NCBI GenBank assembly: GCA_966186435.1
Contig: CBIFWW010000004.1
Coordinates: 1-57,359, forward strand
Source: CBIFWW01 sp966186435
GTDB lineage: Bacteria; Pseudomonadota; Gammaproteobacteria; Enterobacterales; Enterobacteriaceae
Reading direction: 5' to 3'
DNA: 57,359 nucleotides
Below, in pieces: positions 26,153 to 33,737 of this stretch. Position 1 is the first letter of the stretch. Each line of letters starts with the position of its first letter. A program made the position numbers and the translations under genes. The notes below the pieces were generated by a model, which saw nothing but the letters and a program-made list of their open reading frames with translations, had not been told where the DNA came from and ran no database searches.

Positions 26153-26791
26153 ATGTCCGATCAAGCCAGTTATAACGTTCTTATTGTTGATGACCATCCT
26201 CTGATGCGCCGGGGTATTGGCCAAATGTTGGCTCTGGAACCCGCTTTTAATCTGGTGGGGGAAGCCAGCAATGGCAGCGAAGCACTAGATATGGTCCGCC
26301 GTCTTGAACCGGACGTGATCCTACTGGATTTAAATATGAAGGGCCTGAGTGGCCTGGATACCCTGCGCGCACTACGCCGGGATGGAGTTAGCGCCCGGGT
26401 TATTATCCTGACCGTATCCGACGCCCCCAACGATATTCAGGCGCTGGTGGATGCCGGGGCCGATGGTTATTTGTTGAAAGACAGTGACCCGGAGGCCCTG
26501 CTGGCACTCATCCTACATGGCGCCCACCACGGAGAGGCCTGGAGCGACCGGGTACGGGAGTACGTGCAAACCCGGCCTGAGCTGGCCGAGGATCCGCTTA
26601 AGTCATTGACCGAGCGGGAGCTGGATGTGTTGCAGGAAGTGGCCAGGGGGATGTCGAATAAACAGATCGCCACAGTGTTGCATATTTCCGAAGAGACAGT
26701 GAAAGTACACATCCGCAACCTGCTACGCAAAATGAATGTCCGCTCCCGGGTGGCGGCCACCGTATTATTTCTGTCCCAGCGCGGCTTTTGA
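26153..26791 (+). CDS. narP: Nitrate/nitrite response regulator NarP
   Basis: LuxR/NarL-family response regulator of 212 residues (215 in E. coli). The receiver has the acidic pair in IVDDHPLMRRG and the phosphorylated D59 in DVILLDLNMKG, with the lysine in LLKDSDPEA. The C-terminal helix-turn-helix is LTERELDVLQEVARGMSNKQ followed by IATVLHISEETVKVHIRN. NarP rather than NarL is suggested by the downstream nap target and the QP pairing. The distinction by sequence is an inference. In E. coli narP sits elsewhere, near nap-ccm, so its place after narQ is notable. Confidence 0.9.
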   Translation: MSDQASYNVLIVDDHPLMRRGIGQMLALEPAFNLVGEASNGSEALDMVRRLEPDVILLDLNMKGLSGLDTLRALRRDGVSARVIILTVSDAPNDIQALVDAGADGYLLKDSDPEALLALILHGAHHGEAWSDRVREYVQTRPELAEDPLKSLTERELDVLQEVARGMSNKQIATVLHISEETVKVHIRNLLRKMNVRSRVAATVLFLSQRGF

Positions 26792-26838
26792 GCCAGCGCT
26801 GGCAGGGCCTGGGGGAAGAAGATTTACATTATCTCCTC

Positions 26839-26856
26839 ATTTTCTCCACGTTTAAC
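26839..26856 (+). promoter_or_regulatory. Possible BaeR box upstream of acrD
   Basis: ATTTTCTCCACGTTTAAC agrees at about 12 of 18 positions with the BaeR box TTTTTCTCCATDATTGGC known upstream of E. coli acrD. It overlaps an inverted repeat CCACG-TTTAAC-CGTGG. Weak, from memory. Confidence 0.35.
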
Positions 26857-26952
26857 CGTGGGGTTGCCGCTACAGTTAACTCGGTTTATCAATAATAACA
26901 ACACTTACCATCCGTTTGACTGATGATTATTCAAAAATGAGGTTTTTACTGC

Positions 26953-29900
26953 ATGGCTAATTTTTTTATTACCCGCCCAATTTTTGCCTGGGTGATAGCC
27001 ATCATTCTATGTCTGACGGGCATTATGGCGATAAGCTCGCTGCCCGTTGAGCAATACCCTGATTTGGCCCCGCCAAAAGTCCGTATCACCGCCAACTACC
27101 CTGGCGCATCGGCCCAAACGCTGGAAAACACCGTAACCCAGGTTATCGAACAGAATATGACGGGCCTGGACAACATGATGTATATGTCCTCCCAGAGCAG
27201 TAACACCGGCCAGGTGAGTATTTCGCTCTCCTTTACCGCCGGGACAGACCCTGATGAAGCAGTACAACAGGTGCAAAACCAGCTGCAAACCGCCATGAAA
27301 AAACTGCCTCAGGCAGTACAGAACCAAGGTGTGACGGTACGTAAAACCGGCGACACCAACATTCTGACCATCGCCTTTGTCTCCACTGATGGCAGCATGG
27401 ACAAGCAAGATATTGCGGATTATGTCTCCAGTAACATTCAGGATCCGTTAAGCCGGGTGAATGGCGTGGGGAACATTGACGCCTACGGCTCCCAATATGC
27501 CATGCGCATCTGGCTGAACCCGATCCAACTGACCAGTTATCAGCTCACCACCCAGGACGTGGTGGATGCCATTACCTCCCAGAACAGCCAGGTGGCCGTG
27601 GGCCAGTTGGGCGGTACGCCGTCGGTGGATCACCAGGCGCTTAATGCCACCATGAACGCCCAGTCTATGCTGGAGACACCGGCCCAATTTAAAGCCATCA
27701 CCTTGCGCGTCAATCAGGATGGTTCCGTGGTGACGCTGGGGGATGTGGCCAAAATCGAATTAGGTGCCGAGAAATACGACTACCTGAGCCGTTATAACGG
27801 CCAGGCCGCATCCGGCCTGGGGGTGCAGTTAGCCTCTGGGGCCAACGAAATGCAAACCTCCGAGGCAGTGATTAGCCGTCTGGACGAGCTATCTCAGTAC
27901 TTCCCTCACGGGCTGAAATATAAGGTGGCCTATGAGACCACCTCCTTTGTCAAAGCCTCCATCACCGACGTGGTAAAAACCCTGCTGGAAGCCATCCTGC
28001 TGGTATTCCTGGTGATGTACCTGTTCCTGCAAAACTTCCGCGCCACTCTGATCCCGACCATCGCCGTGCCGGTGGTCTTACTCGGGACCTTCGCCATCCT
28101 CTATGTATTCGGGTATAGCATCAACACCCTCACCATGTTTGCAGTGGTACTCGCCATCGGGCTGTTGGTGGATGATGCCATCGTGGTGGTGGAGAACGTA
28201 GAGCGCATTATGAGTAGCGAGGGGCTATCACCCCGGCAGGCTACCCGTAAATCCATGGGCCAAATTCAGGGGGCGCTGGTGGGGATTGCCATGGTGCTCT
28301 CAGCAGTGTTTATCCCGATGGCCTTCTTTGGCGGCACCACTGGGGCGATTTATCGCCAATTCTCCATCACTATCGTTTCCGCCATGGTGCTATCAGTACT
28401 GGTGGCGATGATCCTGACCCCGGCGCTGTGTGCCACCCTGCTTAAGCCATTAAAGAAGGGCGAGCACCACGGCCAGCGCGGGTTCTTTGGCTGGTTTAAC
28501 CGCCACTTCGACCACAATGCCGACCGTTACAAGCGCGGCGTGGGCCATATCCTGCAACGCACCGCCCGCTGGATGCTGGTTTATGCCCTGCTGTTGGCGG
28601 GGATGGTGTTCCTGTTCCTGCGGCTACCAACGTCGTTTCTGCCGCTGGAAGACCGCGGGATGTTTATTACCTCGGTGCAGTTGCCGAGTGGTTCCACCCA
28701 GCAGCAGACGCTAAAAGTGGTGGAAAAGGTGGAGAAATACTTCCTGACGGAAGAAAAATCCACCGTGGTTTCAGTGTTCGCGACCGTCGGCTCCGGCCCG
28801 GGGGGCAACGGCCAGAACGTAGCCCGTATCTTTGTGCGTCTGAAAGACTGGGATTCCCGTGATACCAAAACCGGCACCTCCTTCGCCATTATCGAGCGGG
28901 CCACTAAAGCCTTTAAGAAAATCAAAGAAGCGCAGGTTATTGCCTCCAGCCCACCGGCCATCAGCGGGCTGGGGAGTGCGGCGGGCTTTGATATGGAATT
29001 GCAAGACCACGCCGGGGCGGGCCATGATGCCTTAATGCAGGCCCGTAACCAGTTGCTGGAGATGGCAGGCCAGAATAGCCTGTTAACCCGGGTGCGCCAT
29101 AATGGTCTGGATGATAGCCCACAGCTGCAAATTGATATCGACCAACGTAAAGCCCGGGCGCTGGGTATTTCCATCGACGATATCAATAACACGCTGCAAA
29201 CCGCCTGGGGTTCGAGCTATGTGAATGACTTTATGGATCGGGGCCGGGTGAAGAAAGTGTACGTTCAGTCTTCCGCCCGCTACCGCATGCTGCCGGGCGA
29301 TGTGAACCAATGGTATGTGCGTAATAGCAGCGGGACCATGGTGCCCTTCTCCACCTTTGCCACCTCGCGCTGGGAAACCGGCTCACCGCGTCTGGAACGT
29401 TACAACGGCTACTCTGCGGTAGAGATAATCGGGGAGGCCGCGCCGGGGGTAAGTACCGGTACGGCTATGAATATCATGGAAAACCTGGTGAGCAAGCTGC
29501 CTAACGGCTTCGGGCTGGAGTGGACTGCCCTCTCGTATCAGGAACGGCTCTCCGGGGCACAAGCCCCGGCGCTGTACGCGATTTCCCTGCTGGTGGTGTT
29601 CCTGTGCCTGGCGGCCCTGTATGAGAGCTGGTCGGTGCCGTTCTCGGTGATGTTAGTGGTGCCGCTGGGGGTGGTCGGTGCGGTCGCCGCCACCTGGATG
29701 CGCGGCCTGGAAAATGACGTTTACTTCCAGGTGGGGCTGTTAACGGTGATCGGCCTGGCGGCCAAGAACGCTATATTGATCGTCGAATTCGCCAACGATC
29801 TAAATGCCAAGGGTGAAGATCTGATCAAAGCCACGCTAGATGCCTGCCGCCAGCGTCTGCGCCCGATCCTGATGACCTCCCTGGCCTTTATCTTCGGGGT

Positions 29901-30069
29901 GCTGCCGATGGCTATCAGCAACGGTGCTGGCTCCGGCAGCCAGCATGCCGTCGGCACCGGGGTAATGGGGGGCATGATCTCCGCCACGGTACTGGCTATT
30001 TTCTTTGTCCCGCTGTTCTTTGTGCTGATCCGCCGCCGCTTCCCGCTGCGGGAACAGCCAGAAGATTGA
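26953..30069 (+). CDS. acrD: RND multidrug/aminoglycoside efflux pump AcrD
   Basis: Inner-membrane proton-driven RND pump that works with AcrA and TolC to export aminoglycosides and anionic beta-lactams in E. coli. It is 1038 residues (1037 in E. coli). It starts MANFFITRPIFAWV, the first transmembrane helix. The proton-relay aspartates are in GLLVDDAIVVVENVE (about residues 402-416), with the relay lysine further on in LAAKNAILIVEFAND. Close agreement with AcrD over PAISGLGSAAGFDMELQD and the full length makes AcrB or MdtF unlikely. No acrA gene is adjacent, as in E. coli. A strong terminator follows. Confidence 0.96.
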   Translation: MANFFITRPIFAWVIAIILCLTGIMAISSLPVEQYPDLAPPKVRITANYPGASAQTLENTVTQVIEQNMTGLDNMMYMSSQSSNTGQVSISLSFTAGTDPDEAVQQVQNQLQTAMKKLPQAVQNQGVTVRKTGDTNILTIAFVSTDGSMDKQDIADYVSSNIQDPLSRVNGVGNIDAYGSQYAMRIWLNPIQLTSYQLTTQDVVDAITSQNSQVAVGQLGGTPSVDHQALNATMNAQSMLETPAQFKAITLRVNQDGSVVTLGDVAKIELGAEKYDYLSRYNGQAASGLGVQLASGANEMQTSEAVISRLDELSQYFPHGLKYKVAYETTSFVKASITDVVKTLLEAILLVFLVMYLFLQNFRATLIPTIAVPVVLLGTFAILYVFGYSINTLTMFAVVLAIGLLVDDAIVVVENVERIMSSEGLSPRQATRKSMGQIQGALVGIAMVLSAVFIPMAFFGGTTGAIYRQFSITIVSAMVLSVLVAMILTPALCATLLKPLKKGEHHGQRGFFGWFNRHFDHNADRYKRGVGHILQRTARWMLVYALLLAGMVFLFLRLPTSFLPLEDRGMFITSVQLPSGSTQQQTLKVVEKVEKYFLTEEKSTVVSVFATVGSGPGGNGQNVARIFVRLKDWDSRDTKTGTSFAIIERATKAFKKIKEAQVIASSPPAISGLGSAAGFDMELQDHAGAGHDALMQARNQLLEMAGQNSLLTRVRHNGLDDSPQLQIDIDQRKARALGISIDDINNTLQTAWGSSYVNDFMDRGRVKKVYVQSSARYRMLPGDVNQWYVRNSSGTMVPFSTFATSRWETGSPRLERYNGYSAVEIIGEAAPGVSTGTAMNIMENLVSKLPNGFGLEWTALSYQERLSGAQAPALYAISLLVVFLCLAALYESWSVPFSVMLVVPLGVVGAVAATWMRGLENDVYFQVGLLTVIGLAAKNAILIVEFANDLNAKGEDLIKATLDACRQRLRPILMTSLAFIFGVLPMAISNGAGSGSQHAVGTGVMGGMISATVLAIFFVPLFFVLIRRRFPLREQPED

Positions 30070-30088
30070 TTCCCGGCATCATAACGAC

Positions 30089-30117
30089 AAAAAAGGCGAC
30101 CGGTTGGTCGCCTTTTT
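30089..30117 (+). terminator. Terminator after acrD
   Basis: AAAAAAGGCGACC, loop GGTT, GGTCGCCTTTTT: perfect stem with a T run 20 bases beyond the acrD stop. Confidence 0.93.
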
Positions 30118-30168
30118 CAATGGGGTTAGCGCTTGCGCAATCCCTGGTTCACATTGCTAAAAAACTGT

Positions 30169-30293
30169 TATACCCGTCATACTTCAAATTGCAGCGGTGT
30201 TGGCTTTCCTCACTCACCCCGGTCACTTACTGATGTAAGCTCCCGGGGACTCGCTGCGTCGCCGCCTGGCTGCAATCCGAATTATTTAGGGTA
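30169..30293. repeat. ERIC element, copy 1
   Basis: About 125 bases beginning TATACCCGTCATACTTCAA, with the core CACTCACCCCGGTCACTTAC and TGTAAGCTCCCGGGGACTCG, ending near GAATTATTTAGGGTA. These are the hallmark segments of the enterobacterial repetitive intergenic consensus. The arms are partly complementary, so the RNA would fold into a long hairpin. It lies between the acrD terminator and the ypfM stop. A second copy is at 39692-39818. Confidence 0.92.
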
Positions 30294-30297
30294 GAGA

Positions 30298-30357
30298 TTA
30301 TCGACGAAGCATATTTTCGATGAAATCTTTCCAGTTCCCTAATTCACGATCAATCAT
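30298..30357 (-). CDS. ypfM: Small protein YpfM
   Basis: A 19-codon gene encoding MIDRELGNWKDFIENMLRR. It differs at few positions from E. coli YpfM (MIERELGNWKDFIEVMLRK as I recall), a small protein shown to be synthesised in E. coli but of unknown function. The ribosome site AGAGAGG lies 5-11 bases before the ATG, and TACAAT (30385-30390, read on the minus strand) is a plausible -10. Position between acrD and yffB, on the minus strand, is conserved. Charged amphipathic helix, no membrane segment. An ERIC element begins five bases after the stop. Confidence 0.92.
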   Translation of the reverse strand: MIDRELGNWKDFIENMLRR

Positions 30358-30390
30358 ATTTACCTCTCTTTTTTTATGGCTGTGATTGTA

Positions 30391-30778
30391 CGAGAACGTA
30401 GTCAGGGATAAAAATACTTATTGGCTATTAGACTAATTTGCAACATCTAAAAATAAACACCATTTATGATGTCACTATGGCAGCTAATAAATAAATTTTT
30501 GTGATACACCGCACTCTCTCTTGTCATCCTCCAGGTTTATCAACACTTTCAGACTATGTCGCACAGGTAGATAAATTACGTTAATATTTGCGGTTTAATG
30601 GAAGTATACAGGCAGCAGGATACTTAAAAAATAAGCACAACACCCTAACTTACATAACATCAAAATAACACATCAGGATAATGAATGCCCTGGATAACAC
30701 TCAGTGGATTTATTCGCAATATTTGAATAAATTTTCACCCTGATGCTTGTAATAGGTATTTTCTGTGGCCTATTGAAG
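30391..30778. other. AT-rich gap between ypfM and the DeoR gene
   Basis: About 390 bases without a recognisable gene and clearly richer in A and T than its surroundings. It holds an inverted repeat ATTTATTC/GAATAAAT (30708-30732), which could be a weak terminator for the DeoR-type gene. I see no coding remnants. Confidence 0.5.
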
Positions 30779-31579
30779 CTACCCTTTAGAAGAAGTACTG
30801 ATTACCATCACGCCTTTGGCCTCAATGCTGGCGCGAAGATCTTCATTGATACTGTCAGTAATCATCATGCTGATCTCGCTCACCTCTGCGAATTTCGCCA
30901 GGGTATCATAACCAACTTTTTGCGCGTCTATCAGCAGCAAAGTATTCGATGCACAGGCGATCATCTCTTTCTTGAGATTTGCCTGGCGCACATCCGGCGT
31001 CGTGGCACCATTTTTTAGCGTGAACCCATTGGCGCCCATGATCGCTTTATCAATGATTAACGCCGATAAACCGCTGTCGTGATTAAACGGGATAATGCAG
31101 TGCAAGTTGCGCCGCACCGCGCCGCCAATAAGAAACAGATTATCCACTCCTGGAATATCCTCAAGCACGAGCGCAATCTGCAAATCATTGGTGACAACCG
31201 TCAACCCCGTGCGGGCATGTAGTAACTTCGCCAGTTCCATGGTTGTCGAGCCTGCATCAATTAGCAGAGTATCGCCATTTTCTATCTGTTCCAGCGCGCG
31301 GTAAGCGATCGCCACTTTGGCTTCATGGTTACATGCTGCTTTTTCACTCGCCATCATCTCCAGACCGGTTTTACTGCGGAGAAGCACGCCACCGTGAGTT
31401 CGGGTCACCAGCTTTAGCTTTTCCAGTTCCCGAAGATCATTACGAATGGTGCCTGTGGACACCTCAAAGCGCAGGCATAGCTCTGCCACTGTTGCCTTTT
31501 TGTGTGTCTCGACATACGCGAGGATCGCCTGCTGCCGCTCAGGGGTAAAAAGTTTATCTTGCGAACGATCGCTCATCAT
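30779..31579 (-). CDS. DeoR/GlpR-family transcriptional regulator
   Basis: Cytoplasmic sugar-phosphate-responsive repressor of 266 residues. The N-terminal DeoR helix-turn-helix is seen as ERQQAILAYVETHKKATVAE and VSTGTIRNDLRELEKLKLV, followed by the family's RTHGGVLL. The C-terminal DeoRC effector domain (about 80-245) has LIDAGSTTMELAKLL, VVTNDLQIALVLED and FLIGGAVRRNL, with ANGFTLKNGATTPDVRQANLKK near its end. Two in-frame ATGs in a row make the start uncertain by one residue. It is divergent from an exported DUF4432 protein across a 389-base gap and probably controls it. The effector is unknown. Confidence 0.9.
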   Translation of the reverse strand: MMSDRSQDKLFTPERQQAILAYVETHKKATVAELCLRFEVSTGTIRNDLRELEKLKLVTRTHGGVLLRSKTGLEMMASEKAACNHEAKVAIAYRALEQIENGDTLLIDAGSTTMELAKLLHARTGLTVVTNDLQIALVLEDIPGVDNLFLIGGAVRRNLHCIIPFNHDSGLSALIIDKAIMGANGFTLKNGATTPDVRQANLKKEMIACASNTLLLIDAQKVGYDTLAKFAEVSEISMMITDSINEDLRASIEAKGVMVISTSSKG

Positions 31580-31968
31580 CCATCCCGGTAGAAGTATCTT
31601 GCACAGAACTATAAAACAAACCCTCGCGTTAAATCATTAGCCCATTAGCCACGATGGGATCTAGCGCGCCTGCGACCTCTCACACAGTGGCCCCCTGCAA
31701 ATCGCACCTGCCAGCGCTAGCCAGGAGCGGCAGTTGGAACGGACAGCATAACCCCAAAATAAAATCTGAATGATTAGTAAACACTGCTATTTGCTGTCAA
31801 TAAGGATCGCTATCACAAGGAATAACAAAATAAATTGACATGAAATTGCATATAAAATAATCATATCAATAATAAACAACAGCAAATTACAAAGAATGGC
31901 ATCGCTTAAATAGCAGTATCTACAATGTTGAAAGAAGTTTTTGTTGAATAATTGAAGAAGGAATTTTA
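31580..31968. other. Divergent control region of the DeoR/DUF4432 module
   Basis: 389 bases with no gene. The right half is very AT rich. TTGACA (31835-31840) and AATAAT (31856-31861), 15 bases apart, form a plausible promoter for the rightward gene, leaving a leader of about 100 bases. Near-repeats TTGAAAGAAG and TTGAAGAAGG (31929-31964 area) precede the start and could be repressor half sites. No defined operator can be assigned. Confidence 0.45.
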
Positions 31969-33183
31969 ATGAAAGTGCAGAAATTATGTTTAGTGACATC
32001 CCTGGCCCTGCTGGTTTCCGCCCCAGTCATGGCGAAGACCTGGGTGCTGACGGATACCCAGTCAAATACCGAGCTAGGGAACTGGAAAATAAGTAGTAGT
32101 GATTTAAATCTAAAGGGCAGCCCATTCAGTATTGAACAGAAAATCCTGCATGGGGGGAAACAAGAAGGAAGTAAAGTACTACTGATCCACAGTAAAGAAG
32201 GGCTAACCATTGCGCTTAGCCCTACGCGGGGTATGAGCCTGCTCTATGCTGAAGGGTTTGGTAGCCGCATGGGCTGGGACTCGCCAGTGAAAGAAGTGGT
32301 CAATCCGATCTACATTAATCTCGAAAGCCGTAATGGCCTGGGGTGGCTGGAAGGCTTCAACGAGATGATGGTGCGCTGTGGTTTTGAATGGACAGGCCAC
32401 CCTGTCACCGCAGATGGTCAGCTATATACCCTGCATGGTAAAGCGGGTAATACCCCAGCATCCCAGGTCGAAGTAGATGTTAGCGACACCGCGCCTTATG
32501 AAATCCGCATCCGCGGTTTGATTAAAGAAAGCACCTTCAAAAAAGCCGATCTGCACACCATGACGGAGCTTCGCTATGTTCCCGGCAGCAATAGCTTTAG
32601 CTTGAATGACGTGTTAACCAATCATGGCGACTATCCGCACGATTACCAAATCATCTACCACGGGAACTTTGGCAAGCCGATCCTTGAAGAAGGCGCCCGT
32701 TTCCTCACACCGGTCGAGAGCATCAGCCCCTTCAATCAATACGCTAAAGATGGCCTAAAAGCGTGGCAGACCTACCCGGCGGAGTTAAAAGGGTTTGATG
32801 AGATGGTCTTTAATATTAAGCCGCTGGCGGATAGCAATCATCACTCCCTGGCAGCGGTGGTGAATAAAGCGGGAGACAAAGGGGCGGCCGTTCAGTTTGA
32901 TACCCGCCAATTGCCGGTACTCACCCTGTGGAAGAATACCGATACCGAAAAATACGGTTATGTTACAGGTATTGAACCTGGTACTAGCTATGCTTACCCG
33001 GTCACCATTGAGCGTGAACAAAAACGTGTGAAACAAATAAACCCAGGCGAAAGCAAACATTTCGATCTGACTTACACCTTGCTGCACAACAGCAGCCAGG
33101 TTGAAGAAATAGAAAAAACTATTCAGCGCATTCAAGGTACTACAGCCGTAAAAATGGAAGAAAAACCCATAGCCATTGAGTAA
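31969..33183 (+). CDS. Exported DUF4432 (aldose-1-epimerase-like) protein
   Basis: 404 residues with a cleavable signal peptide (MKVQKLCLVTSLALLVSAPV, cut after about MA, residue 22). The mature part resembles DUF4432 members of the galactose-mutarotase superfamily: LSPTRGMSLLYAEGFG, SPVKEVVNPIYIN, GLGWLEGFNEMMVRCG, YTLHGKAGNTPASQVEVDV, PGSNSFSLNDVLTNHG and YHGNFGKPILEEGARF. Such proteins bind or interconvert sugars; the export signal places it in the periplasm. AAGGAATTTTA precedes the ATG. Divergent from a DeoR-type regulator and lower in GC than its neighbours, so probably acquired. Substrate unknown. Confidence 0.85.
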   Translation: MKVQKLCLVTSLALLVSAPVMAKTWVLTDTQSNTELGNWKISSSDLNLKGSPFSIEQKILHGGKQEGSKVLLIHSKEGLTIALSPTRGMSLLYAEGFGSRMGWDSPVKEVVNPIYINLESRNGLGWLEGFNEMMVRCGFEWTGHPVTADGQLYTLHGKAGNTPASQVEVDVSDTAPYEIRIRGLIKESTFKKADLHTMTELRYVPGSNSFSLNDVLTNHGDYPHDYQIIYHGNFGKPILEEGARFLTPVESISPFNQYAKDGLKAWQTYPAELKGFDEMVFNIKPLADSNHHSLAAVVNKAGDKGAAVQFDTRQLPVLTLWKNTDTEKYGYVTGIEPGTSYAYPVTIEREQKRVKQINPGESKHFDLTYTLLHNSSQVEEIEKTIQRIQGTTAVKMEEKPIAIE

Positions 33184-33355
33184 TGCTCAGGCGGTCAGCT
33201 AATTACAATAACTGGCCGCTTGCTTCCCCCTCCCCCGTTTCCCGTCAAAAAGCCATAACATTTATCAGCATGATTTTTCTGTTTTTTCACACGGTATTCA
33301 TCCTCGGTATTCACCTGTATGCTACAACCCTGCCACACAACATACGGTAACTAAA

Positions 33356-33733
33356 ATGACAAAATCCACCCCACCGTCGATCACCCTCTACGGTATCAAA
33401 AACTGCGATACCATCAAGAAAGCCCGCCGCTGGCTGGAAACCCACGATATCGCTTACTGCTTCCACGATTACCGGGCCGACGGCCTGGAGCCGGAGCTAA
33501 TGGAACGCTTTATTGACGAACTGGGCTGGCAGCCGCTGCTTAACACTCGTGGCACCACCTGGCGCGGTCTGGATGAATCGTTAAAAGCCACTATTGTGGA
33601 TGCCGACAGCGCCGCCGCACTGATGTTAGCCCATCCAGCGCTGATTAAGCGGCCATTGCTCTGGGCGCCCTTGAAGCCTATGCTGTTGGGCTTTAACGAA
33701 TCCGTCTATCACCAGTTTTTCAGTGAGGTGTAG
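33356..33733 (+). CDS. yffB: ArsC/Spx-family protein YffB
   Basis: Small thioredoxin-fold protein of the ArsC family, function uncertain (glutathione-dependent thiol reduction has been suggested for family members). It has 125 residues against 118 in E. coli, the difference being an N-terminal extension MTKSTPPS. The redox cysteine is C17 in YGIKNCDTIKKARRW, with the conserved NTRGTTWR and IKRPLL motifs. dapE follows after four bases, an arrangement conserved in enterobacteria. Confidence 0.93.
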   Translation: MTKSTPPSITLYGIKNCDTIKKARRWLETHDIAYCFHDYRADGLEPELMERFIDELGWQPLLNTRGTTWRGLDESLKATIVDADSAAALMLAHPALIKRPLLWAPLKPMLLGFNESVYHQFFSEV

Positions 33734-33737
33734 TGCT

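Noticed and set aside
30743..31018. Plus-strand open frame of 91 codons opposite the DeoR gene
   Set aside because: Antisense to conserved DeoRC residues, no ribosome site and no family resemblance.
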